DNA from: Cupriavidus sp. P-10 | GTDB taxonomy: Bacteria; Pseudomonadota; Gammaproteobacteria; Burkholderiales; Burkholderiaceae | DNA: 64,000 bases | Assembly: GCF_003402535.2 (NCBI RefSeq) | Contig: NZ_AP025171.1 | Location: forward strand, 868,001-932,000 | Reading direction: 5' to 3' | Shown here: positions 52,196-59,553 of the stretch, piece after piece | Layout: each line of letters starts with the position of its first letter | Position numbering within the stretch: the first letter of the stretch is position 1 | Position numbers and translations under genes: made by a program | Notes under the pieces: model-generated | Databases searched by the model: none | Told to the model about the DNA's origin: nothing | The model's input: only the letters and a program-made list of their open reading frames with translations

Positions 52196-53297
52196 ATCTG
52201 CTGACGAGGCGCTGGGCTTCCAGCTCGCGTCTCGTCTGGTCCAGCTTTTCGGCAAGCAGTCGTTCATCGGGTAGTACGGTCCGATACTCGGCGGCCAACA
52301 CTCTGTTGGACAGGCCTTCGAGGGAATAGCGCGCTTCCGAGGCACCCAGTTCCGTGCACAATATCAGCCCAACCGGGGGATTCTCCCCCGGTTTCATCCA
52401 ATTCTCGCGTGCATAGTTCAGGTAAGGATGCATTTGGCCAGCGTCGGTGTAGCTGAACTTTCCAACCTTGAGATCCACAACGAGCAGGCACTTGAGTCGA
52501 CGGTTGAAGAACAGCAAATCAACGCGGAACCAACTGTCGTCGATGCGTAGGCGCCGCTGCCGGCCAATGAATGCGAAGTCATCGCCCAGTTCAAGCAGGA
52601 AGTCAGCGAGATGGTGAATCAAGGCGCCCTCCAGTTCCGATTCGGAGTATTCGTCCTTGAGATTCAGGAACTCCAGCACGAATGGGTCCTTGAAGGCTTG
52701 GTCCGGTGACGATGTGTCACTGGCTTCGATCTCCATGGCGCCTGTCAACATGGCTGCCTGGTTCGTCGAGAGTGCCGTGCGCTCATAGAACTGGCTGCCG
52801 ATCTGGCGGTCAAGCTGGCGCACGCTCCAGCCACAGCGCAGTGCCTCGGCTTCATAGAAGTCCCGCGCATAGGCGTTCTTGACTGAGATCAGGCGCACAT
52901 AGGTGGACCAGGGCAGACGCAAGGCCTGGGCGAGGACGGAAATATTGAGTGGCTCTTTGCGCACACATTTGCCAGACAGAGTCTGGCAAATCTTCTCTGC
53001 AGGCCAATATTGGTAGAACGTGCGCATCTGCTGCAGGTTTTGCCTGCTGAAGCCTCGGCCAAACCGGGAGGAAAGGTCGGATGCCAGACGTTCGAGCAAT
53101 GCGTCGCCATATCCGGCGCGTTCTTGTCCGGCCTGTTCGAACTCGGTGATGCGTCGGCCGATTTCCCAGTAAGTAGCGGTCATGAGGGCGTTTACGCTTC
53201 TTGCGGCGGCGCTTCGCGCGGATTCCAGCAATGCCACGACTTCTCGCTGGATGAACGCGTACGCCTGGCTTTCGGGGAGTGCACTCGTCGTGGTCAT
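52182..53297 (-). CDS. YhcG/DUF1016 family PDDEXK nuclease-domain protein
   Basis: The 371-residue protein has the DUF1016 N-terminal domain (LLESARSAAARSVNALMTATYWEIGRRITEFEQAG near residue 25; GRGFSRQNLQQMRTFY near 83). The C-terminal PDDEXK nuclease-like domain has FIGRQRRLRIDDSWFRVDLLFFNRRLKCLLVVDLKVG (D and D-x-K) and GLILCTELGASEARYSLEG. These proteins occur in defence and mobile contexts and are predicted restriction-like or structure-specific nucleases. The true ATG (53297) lies just after a hydrophilic stretch that has no coding support. Confidence 0.9.
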   Translation of the reverse strand: MTTTSALPESQAYAFIQREVVALLESARSAAARSVNALMTATYWEIGRRITEFEQAGQERAGYGDALLERLASDLSSRFGRGFSRQNLQQMRTFYQYWPAEKICQTLSGKCVRKEPLNISVLAQALRLPWSTYVRLISVKNAYARDFYEAEALRCGWSVRQLDRQIGSQFYERTALSTNQAAMLTGAMEIEASDTSSPDQAFKDPFVLEFLNLKDEYSESELEGALIHHLADFLLELGDDFAFIGRQRRLRIDDSWFRVDLLFFNRRLKCLLVVDLKVGKFSYTDAGQMHPYLNYARENWMKPGENPPVGLILCTELGASEARYSLEGLSNRVLAAEYRTVLPDERLLAEKLDQTRRELEAQRLVSRSTPD

Positions 53298-53365
53298 GGT
53301 GTTGTCGTCAAGCTTGAGGTTAACGCGTTGGCGGATGCCCCGAAGCGCCGCCAACGCATGCGCCG

Positions 53366-53551
53366 CTACGCTGTGAGCGGATCCGCGTCCATCAACTCGG
53401 CCAGCTTCGCCTGCACCATGCCAAGCAGGCATAGCGCGCTGAAGCATTCCTCTGAACGTACGCTCAACTGCTCCAATAGCGCGAGCACGCCTTCAATGCC
53501 GGCGCGGATTTGATGCAGGGAAACACTGGTTTCGACTGGTTCGATCGTCAT
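53366..53551 (-). CDS. Small hypothetical helical protein
   Basis: The 61-residue protein is not securely recognised. It is mostly helical (LHQIRAGIEGVLALLEQLSV, then ECFSALCLLGMVQAKLAELMD), with two Cys and an acidic character. It faintly recalls DUF1484-like small proteins. GAGGTG lies 6 bp before the ATG at 53551. It is 68 bp upstream of the YhcG gene on the same strand, so the pair may be co-transcribed. Confidence 0.55.
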   Translation of the reverse strand: MTIEPVETSVSLHQIRAGIEGVLALLEQLSVRSEECFSALCLLGMVQAKLAELMDADPLTA

Positions 53552-54009
53552 GGATGACACCTCACTAAGTGGATTTGGGCCACCCAGGCAAGTGAGGGTG
53601 GCGGGTCAAGAGCGAGGGTGGAAATACCGGAAGACGCGAAGAACCGGCCCAGCCTTGCGGCTGCCCCGCTCGACCCGCCATGGAACCAATTGGTTCGTGC
53701 GAGTACACAGACGTTGCCCATTGGTGCGGCAACGTCTGTTCGCATCAATTGCTCGGGTTTCCACGCCCGGTCACCGGCAATCCGATGACGCAACCAGTAT
53801 TTCCGGCCTGCGCCACGAAGGCGATAAGAGATGTCGCATTCCTGTTGGGAAAGCGAAGCTTGCAGGAACGCGGCTCCCTAGGAAATCGCTGAGTCCTGAA
53901 AGCGGCGAAAGCGGATGGAGGAGGGAAGTACGGCCAGGCTTGGCGCGGCAGCGTGCAGGAATCACGCAGTCCAACGCCTCAGAAATTCCCTAACGAAAGA
54001 CGCGGTTTC
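53552..54009. other. Gene-free intergenic region of the accessory block
   Basis: The 458-bp stretch has lower GC than the rest of the window and no convincing coding frame. Short frames exist on both strands but none shows a start with Shine-Dalgarno or a recognised fold. Its main feature is the strong hairpin at 53707-53739. Confidence 0.6.
53707..53739. repeat. 12-bp perfect inverted repeat (hairpin)
   Basis: ACAGACGTTGCC (53707-53718) pairs with GGCAACGTCTGT (53728-53739) across a 9-nt loop. There is no T- or A-run next to it, so it is not a standard terminator. It lies about 155 bp upstream of the small 61-residue gene. Confidence 0.75.
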
Positions 54010-54702
54010 TCAGCTGAGCGCCAGCGTCACCGCAGCCTGCGCGTGCAGCGCCGTGGTATCGAACACCGGCAGCGCCACGTCACGCTGCCCGAGCAGCAGC
54101 GTGATTTCCGTGCAGCCGAGGATCACGCCTTCGGCGCCCTGCGCCGCGAGCGCGGCGACGATGCGTTGGTATTCGGCCCTCGCGTCATCGCGCACGATGC
54201 CGTGGCATAACTCTTCATAGATGACATCGTGCACCCGTTCGCGGTCCGCCTGCTCCGGCACTACCACGTCGATGCCATGCAACTCGCGCATCCGCCCGCG
54301 GTAGAAATCCTGCTCCATCGTGAAGCGGGTTCCGAGCAGGCCGACCCGCCGGATGCCGGCCTGACGCAACGCTTGCGCCGTCGGGTCGACGATATGAATG
54401 AAGGGCACGTTGAGCACGGATTCGATCGCCGGCGCTACGCGATGCATGGTGTTGGTACAGAGCAGCACGAAATCCGCGCCGCCGCCCTCGACCTGCCGCG
54501 CGGCCTGCTGCATGAGCCGGCCGAGTTCATCCCATTGCTCCGCGTGCTGGAGTGCCTTGATTTCCTCGAAGCAGACGGTGGCCATGAGGCTGCGGGCATT
54601 GTTGTGCCCGCCCAGCCTTGCTTTCATGTCTTGGTTGATCAGCCGGTAGTACTCGGCGGACGACTCCCAGCTCATGCCGCCGATCAGTCCGATTGTTTTC
54701 AT
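54010..54702 (-). CDS. Aspartate/glutamate racemase family protein (YgeA-like)
   Basis: The 230-residue racemase starts with MKTIGLIGGMSWESSAEYY and has the two catalytic cysteines in FVLLCTNTMHRVAP (about 85) and GVILGCTEITLLLG (about 196), with RRVGLLGTRFTMEQDFY between. PLP-independent racemases of this group interconvert D- and L-forms of several amino acids. The ATG at 54702 is the family start; the frame upstream lacks conserved sequence. Confidence 0.9.
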   Translation of the reverse strand: MKTIGLIGGMSWESSAEYYRLINQDMKARLGGHNNARSLMATVCFEEIKALQHAEQWDELGRLMQQAARQVEGGGADFVLLCTNTMHRVAPAIESVLNVPFIHIVDPTAQALRQAGIRRVGLLGTRFTMEQDFYRGRMRELHGIDVVVPEQADRERVHDVIYEELCHGIVRDDARAEYQRIVAALAAQGAEGVILGCTEITLLLGQRDVALPVFDTTALHAQAAVTLALS

Positions 54703-54863
54703 GCTCTGATTCCCTTGCGCAGTCTGGCCCTTGTGACTTTGAGAAAAGTAGCAACAAAAGGCAGTAGCGGACAGGGACAATTCTGCTGATTCCCACCCGG
54801 CCAGTGCCGGCACGAAATGCGAAGAAGGCGAGATATGACAGGCGGCGGCTATCTCGCTTCCCG

Positions 54864-56027
54864 CTACAGCTTGCCTTCAAGCGACTTGCGCTCCAGCCAG
54901 ATCTCCTGCACGAACGGGTCCGTCACGCCATAGACCCCGTGCCCTTTGCGCATGATCAGGTTCGTCGCCATCATCTCATTGACCACAGGCTGCGCTTCCT
55001 CGATGCGGACATCACGTCCCAGGGCAGCCGAGTAGGCAGCAGCGGACTCGCCTGAAAACAGGCCGCGGGCGTCACCATCAGCGCACGCAATGCGATCGAA
55101 AATTGCGGTAGCCAATCCGCCCAGCTGTTCGAGCTTCATCAGTTCAAGATCGGCAGCAGTCGAGCGGAGCGTGTTGGCAATGACTGGCAAGTGCTCGTCC
55201 GGATTGCTTCCGGAAGGCAAGTGGAAATGCAGTTGCCGCAAGGCTTTGATCATCTCTTCCGGCCGGTTGCCCAGTGCGCGGAAAGCCTGGACGGCAACGT
55301 CGAGAGATGGACGCGCGCTGAATCCTTCTGCCGACAAGCGTTCCAGCAGATGGGCGATGTAGTCTTCACCAAGCACGGGGTAGGAGACCGAGGTAGCGCC
55401 TGCAAAGGCCTGGTTGCGGCGCGCAGTCAGTTCGCCAACCAGCGCCCGGTGCGAGCCAGTGCCTACAAAGATGAAGTAGCCAGGCGTATTGGGGCGTGGA
55501 TTGACGGCATCGCGGGCTGCCTTGAGTGCCAGTAGCATTCGGTTGCCCTCGTCGGAGGTGATGGCATGCTGGACCTCGTCCACGATCAGGACTACGTTGG
55601 TCCTGGCCTTGTCGACGACTTCGGCAAGGGCGTGGGCCAGCGTGGCACCGCCGGGCTCGCCAACGCTTTCAAGCTTGAACCCGAACTTGAGGCCAAAGGC
55701 GCCAAAGTCGGCACCGGACACTCGCTTGAGCTGCCTGAGGGCGGCGGAGCCCGGCTGCTCCAGCTCGGCGAGAGTCTTCTTTACCGCGGCAAGGATTAGG
55801 GACGCAGGGCTGCGTTGGGTGTCGCTCCAGAGGTCGACGTAGATGACGATCGCACCCTCGGCCTCCAGGGCAGGGACGAGGTCGTTGATAAGAAACGTCG
55901 TTTTTCCGGTGCGCCGCAAGCCCGATAGAAACAAGCCTGACCGTAGCCCTTCGTCCAGTACGCCGGGGTGGAGCAACTGCTGCGACATCTGGCTCGCAAG
56001 GGCCGGGCGACGATAGATGTTTGTCAT
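54864..56027 (-). CDS. Stand-alone AAA ATPase (archaeal-ATPase-like)
   Basis: The 387-residue P-loop ATPase has Walker A FLSGLRRTGKTTFLINDLVP (about residues 33-52), Walker B VVLIVDEVQHAI, a GTGSHRALVGEL sensor segment and a C-terminal winged-helix-like part (VNEMMATNLIMRKGHGVYGVTDPFVQEIW). The substrate and partners are unknown. The leader is AT-rich with no clear Shine-Dalgarno. The promoter lies in a palindrome, suggesting self-control or transfer from elsewhere. Confidence 0.85.
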   Translation of the reverse strand: MTNIYRRPALASQMSQQLLHPGVLDEGLRSGLFLSGLRRTGKTTFLINDLVPALEAEGAIVIYVDLWSDTQRSPASLILAAVKKTLAELEQPGSAALRQLKRVSGADFGAFGLKFGFKLESVGEPGGATLAHALAEVVDKARTNVVLIVDEVQHAITSDEGNRMLLALKAARDAVNPRPNTPGYFIFVGTGSHRALVGELTARRNQAFAGATSVSYPVLGEDYIAHLLERLSAEGFSARPSLDVAVQAFRALGNRPEEMIKALRQLHFHLPSGSNPDEHLPVIANTLRSTAADLELMKLEQLGGLATAIFDRIACADGDARGLFSGESAAAYSAALGRDVRIEEAQPVVNEMMATNLIMRKGHGVYGVTDPFVQEIWLERKSLEGKL

Positions 56028-56034
56028 GGCGCAC

Positions 56035-56066
56035 TTATTGGAAATTATTGGATTCCAATAATTATA
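56035..56066 (-). promoter_or_regulatory. Promoter and palindromic operator of the AAA ATPase gene
   Basis: A 21-bp palindrome, AATTATTGGA-T-TCCAATAATT (56043-56063), overlaps a minus-strand TATAAT (56061-56066). A third half-site TTATTGGA (56035-56042) lies 8 bp before the start codon. Transcription would start near 56054, inside the palindrome, so a bound repressor would block the gene. The region is much more AT-rich than the genome. Confidence 0.6.
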
Positions 56067-56150
56067 GCCGAGTAATAATTCTCTCTAATTCATGAGGGCT
56101 GAGTGGCTCCGTACCCACTCTGGGTGACGAAAGGGATTCTTTTTGGCCGT

Positions 56151-57251
56151 TTAGCGCGCCGTTCCCTTTCCAAGACCAGCCACAAAGTCCTCCCCCTCTG
56201 GCAACCCTAAAGAGAAGCCGACCGGGAAGTTCACTGCAATCCCGTCTTCTCCTGCTGGGCGTCGCACCACCCCGCGGGCGCGCACGTGCGCATCCTCAAA
56301 CAATTCCCCCGCCCCCAGCACCGGTGAGAACGGTATATCCAGCGGCCCGAAGAAATTCTCCCACTCGGCCAGGTCACGCGTCAGGAACACCGCCGCAAGC
56401 AGGTCATTGACCGCCAGCTTGTGCCCATAACGCCCGGCCCGCGTGGCATATCGCGGATCGCGCAGCGCAGGAAATTTCTCCCCAAGCGCCTCGCCCAGGT
56501 TGACCCAGAACTTGTTCTCCAGAATCCCCATCGCCAGATGCCTGCCGTCGCGCGTCTCGAACAGGTCGTTCTCCGGCATCACCGTCGGTGATTCCTGTGG
56601 CGCGGCCTCGTGCCCGCGCGCGGCCCAGGCGCCGTGGGCGGTCCATGACAGGATCGCGTCGTGGATCGACACGTCCAGATGCTGCCCCCGTCCGTGCTGC
56701 CGCGCGCTCATGATGGCAACAGCAAGCGACAGCGCGGCATATCCGGAGGCTGCATAGTCGGACACCCGCACACGCGGACGCGAGACCTTGTCGTGCACCT
56801 GCACCGGCGTCGCCCAGTAGCCGGCCAGCGCCAGGTAGTTGAGGTCATGCCCCGCATGGCTGGCGTACGGTCCGGTCTGCCCGAAGCCGGAGACCGAGCA
56901 CAGCACAATGGCCGGATTGACCGCGGCCAATGCCGCATAGTCAAGTCCCAGCCGCTTCATGACGCCAGGGCGGAAGCCTTCCACCACGGCGTCGGCATTG
57001 CGCGCCAGTTCGAGGAAGGCCTCGCGGCCGGCGTCGGCTTTCAGGTCCAGCGCGATGGACTTCTTGCCGCGATTGAACTGCGCATACGCCGCGGGACTAA
57101 GCTGGCGGATGGAGTCGCCGCTGCCGGGCTGCTCCACCTTGATCACATCGGCTCCAAGTTGCCGCAGCAGGCTGCAGGCATGCGGGCCGGGCAGCAGCTG
57201 GCTGGCGTCGATGATGGTGACATCCTTCAGGCAGGACCATTCTGGTTTCAT
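56151..57251 (-). CDS. CaiB/BaiF-type CoA-transferase
   Basis: The 366-residue class III CoA-transferase starts with KDVTIIDASQLLPGPHACSLLRQLGADVIKVEQPGSGD. It has the catalytic Asp in SHAGHDLNYLALAGYW and the conserved RVSDYAASGYAAL and GQHLDVSIHDAILSW. It moves CoA between organic acids, here probably activating the acid used by the neighbouring acyl-CoA dehydrogenase. The ATG at 57251 is preferred over a TTG two codons earlier. It is the last gene of a four-gene minus-strand cluster. Confidence 0.92.
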   Translation of the reverse strand: MKPEWSCLKDVTIIDASQLLPGPHACSLLRQLGADVIKVEQPGSGDSIRQLSPAAYAQFNRGKKSIALDLKADAGREAFLELARNADAVVEGFRPGVMKRLGLDYAALAAVNPAIVLCSVSGFGQTGPYASHAGHDLNYLALAGYWATPVQVHDKVSRPRVRVSDYAASGYAALSLAVAIMSARQHGRGQHLDVSIHDAILSWTAHGAWAARGHEAAPQESPTVMPENDLFETRDGRHLAMGILENKFWVNLGEALGEKFPALRDPRYATRAGRYGHKLAVNDLLAAVFLTRDLAEWENFFGPLDIPFSPVLGAGELFEDAHVRARGVVRRPAGEDGIAVNFPVGFSLGLPEGEDFVAGLGKGTAR

Positions 57252-57279
57252 GTGCAATCCCGGTTCAATAGCAGGGCGC

Positions 57280-58269
57280 TCAGCCCAGGTCGCCGACCAT
57301 GCCGATCGACTTCATCAGCTCGCCATAGCGGGAGTTGTCCGCGGCCACGACCGTGCCGAACTGGGCCGGGGTGGCGCTGCGGCGTAGTTCGCCCGCGTTG
57401 GCCTTGAGCTGCGCGTCGAACACGCCGGCATTCTGCAGCGCGGCAACCGCGGCATGGAGCTTCTGCGTCAGCTCGGCCGGGAAGTTGGCCGGCGCAAACA
57501 GGCCGCTCCAGTTGTCGATGACAAAGCCGGGCGGCAGCGCTTCGGCCATGGTCGGCACGTCCGGGAAGAACGGCGAGCGTGCGGCGGCGGTGACGGCCAG
57601 CACGCGCACCTGTTGGTTGCGCACATACTGGGTGGCCGTGCCAAGCACCGGCATGCCGAACTGGGTCTGCCCGGTCAGCATGGCGGTGATGATTTCCGGC
57701 GCGCCCTTGTACGGGATATGCACCGCGTCGCAGCCGGTCTGGTGCAGCATGGTTTCCACCGCCAGATGGGCGATGCTGCCCTTGCCGCCAGAGCCGTAGT
57801 TGAACTTGCCCGGCGCTTTCTTCATGGCAGCGACCAGCTCGGCCGCGGTCTTGTACGGCGACGATGCAGGCACGACCAGCGCAGTCGGCCCGCCGGAAAG
57901 CGCCGTGATCGGCGTGAAATCGCGCGCCGGGTCGTACGGCATCTTGCGGTACATGTGCACGTTGATCACGTGCGTATTGGCCAGAATGCCCAGCGTGTAG
58001 CCGTCCGGCGCCGCACGCCGCAGCGCGGTGGCGCCGATGATGCCGCCGGCGCCGGGCATGTTCTCGACCACCAGCGGCTGGCCGAGTTTCTGGCCCAGCT
58101 CCGCCGACAGCGTGCGGGCGGTATTGTCGGGCGTGCTGCCGGCGATGAACGGGACGATCAGCCGGATCGGCCGGTTGGGATAGTTGGCAGGGGCCGCGGC
58201 GCGGGCGGGCAGCAGGACGCTTCCCAGTGCGGCGGCGCCAGCGGTGGCGAGCCATTCTCGGCGGTTCAT
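57280..58269 (-). CDS. Bug/TctC-family periplasmic solute receptor
   Basis: The 329-residue receptor has a twin-arginine-like leader (RREWLATAGAAALG) and the Bug motifs YPNRPIRLIVPFIAGSTPDNTAR, GAGGIIGATALRRAAPDGYTLG and FNYGSGGKGSIAHLAVE. It binds a carboxylic acid in the periplasm. The membrane partners TctA/TctB are not in the window. Its place between CoA-activating enzymes suggests that it captures the acid degraded by the cluster. Confidence 0.93.
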   Translation of the reverse strand: MNRREWLATAGAAALGSVLLPARAAAPANYPNRPIRLIVPFIAGSTPDNTARTLSAELGQKLGQPLVVENMPGAGGIIGATALRRAAPDGYTLGILANTHVINVHMYRKMPYDPARDFTPITALSGGPTALVVPASSPYKTAAELVAAMKKAPGKFNYGSGGKGSIAHLAVETMLHQTGCDAVHIPYKGAPEIITAMLTGQTQFGMPVLGTATQYVRNQQVRVLAVTAAARSPFFPDVPTMAEALPPGFVIDNWSGLFAPANFPAELTQKLHAAVAALQNAGVFDAQLKANAGELRRSATPAQFGTVVAADNSRYGELMKSIGMVGDLG

Positions 58270-58333
58270 GCTAGGTCTCCGTGGTCTTTTTTGTCGTGTC
58301 CTGATGCCGGCGGCGTCCGTGCCGCCGGCACGG

Positions 58334-59539
58334 TCATGCCTGTTGCTGCTTTGGCGGCTGCGCTTGTTGCTGCAATGGCTCCAGTATCGCGCGCGCGATG
58401 GTGTTGCGCTGGATCTCGCTGGTGCCGGTGAAGATGCGGAACATGCGCAGCTTGCGGAAGGTCTGCTCGACCGGATGCCCGCGCGTAACGCCGACGTTGC
58501 CGTGGATCTGCACCGCCTTGTCGGCCACTTCGAAGCAGCGCTCCGAGACAAAGAGCTTGCATGCCGCGGCCTTCATGCGCAGGTCGGCGCCGGCATCGGC
58601 CAGCGCGGCGGTGTGCGCGATCATGCTTTCGCAGGCCCACAGCGCCGCGGCCATGTCGGCGAGCATGTGCTGGATCGCCTGGAAGCGCGCGATCGGGCCG
58701 CCGAACTGGCGCCGCTTGCCGGCGTATTCCACCGATGACTCGTAGGCGCGCATGGCCAGCCCCAGCATCGACGGGCAGTGCAGCAAGCGGTTCACGTTGA
58801 TGCGCGACATGCCGAGCTTGAAGCCGTTGCCCTCGCCGCCAAAGATATTGGCGCGCGGCACGCGCACGTTGTCGAAGCGGATATCGCCGTCGATATGCTG
58901 GCCCGACATTGGCACGTACTCGTTGGTCACGGTCACGCCCGGCAGGTTCAGGTCGACCAGCACCGCGCTGATCGCCGGCGGCGTGATGGTGGCATCCGTC
59001 ACGCACATGACGATGGCGAAGTCCGCGAACGGCGCGCCGCTGATGTAGTGCTTGCCGCCGTTGATCACCAGCTCGTCGCCGTCGGCGACCGCGGTGGTCT
59101 TGATGCTCTGCGCGTCCGAGCCGGAATGCGTTTCGGTCAGCGCGAAGCAGGTCGATTTCTCGCCGCGGATGACCGGCTCGAAGTACTGCTTCAGTTGCGC
59201 CGGCGTGGCGTACTTGAGCATGTTGCCTACGCGCGGCGGGCCGCCCAGGTCGCCCAGCACATGCGCCGCCAGCGTCGAGCCACTGGCGGCAAGGTCGGCC
59301 TTGAGCGCGCATTGCTCCTGGATGTTCAGCCCCTTGCCGCCGAGCGATTCCGGCAGGCAGGCGGCATAGAAGCCCAGTTCGTAAGAGCGGCGCCAGACAT
59401 TGCGCAGCACCTCGCGCGGCCACTGGTCTTCGGAACCGAGACCCAGCTCCTGCTCCAGCGGGCGCAGCTCTTCGTCGATAAAGCGGCGGATGCCGGCGCG
59501 GGTTTCCAACAGCACGGGGTTGGTCAGATGATCGAACAT
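58334..59539 (-). CDS. Acyl-CoA dehydrogenase family protein with altered catalytic region
   Basis: The 401-residue flavoprotein has the ACAD pattern: FALTETHSGSDAQSIKTTAVADGDELVINGGKHYISGAPFADFAIVM, RRQFGGPIARFQAIQHMLADM and IHGNVGVTRGHPVEQTFRKLRMFRI. The C-terminal segment reads FTGTSEIQ, where the family normally has YEGTxxIQ, so Thr (about 371) stands at the position of the catalytic Glu of medium-chain enzymes. The base may be elsewhere, as in isovaleryl-CoA dehydrogenase, or the reaction may differ. The ATG at 59539 is the natural start. Confidence 0.88.
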   Translation of the reverse strand: MFDHLTNPVLLETRAGIRRFIDEELRPLEQELGLGSEDQWPREVLRNVWRRSYELGFYAACLPESLGGKGLNIQEQCALKADLAASGSTLAAHVLGDLGGPPRVGNMLKYATPAQLKQYFEPVIRGEKSTCFALTETHSGSDAQSIKTTAVADGDELVINGGKHYISGAPFADFAIVMCVTDATITPPAISAVLVDLNLPGVTVTNEYVPMSGQHIDGDIRFDNVRVPRANIFGGEGNGFKLGMSRINVNRLLHCPSMLGLAMRAYESSVEYAGKRRQFGGPIARFQAIQHMLADMAAALWACESMIAHTAALADAGADLRMKAAACKLFVSERCFEVADKAVQIHGNVGVTRGHPVEQTFRKLRMFRIFTGTSEIQRNTIARAILEPLQQQAQPPKQQQA

Positions 59540-59553
59540 GACAGGCGGGCTCC

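Noticed and set aside
53548..53993. Several short frames on both strands in the gene-free part of the accessory block
   Set aside because: None has a Shine-Dalgarno with a start, a family resemblance or consistent codon use; one overlaps the start of the 61-residue gene.
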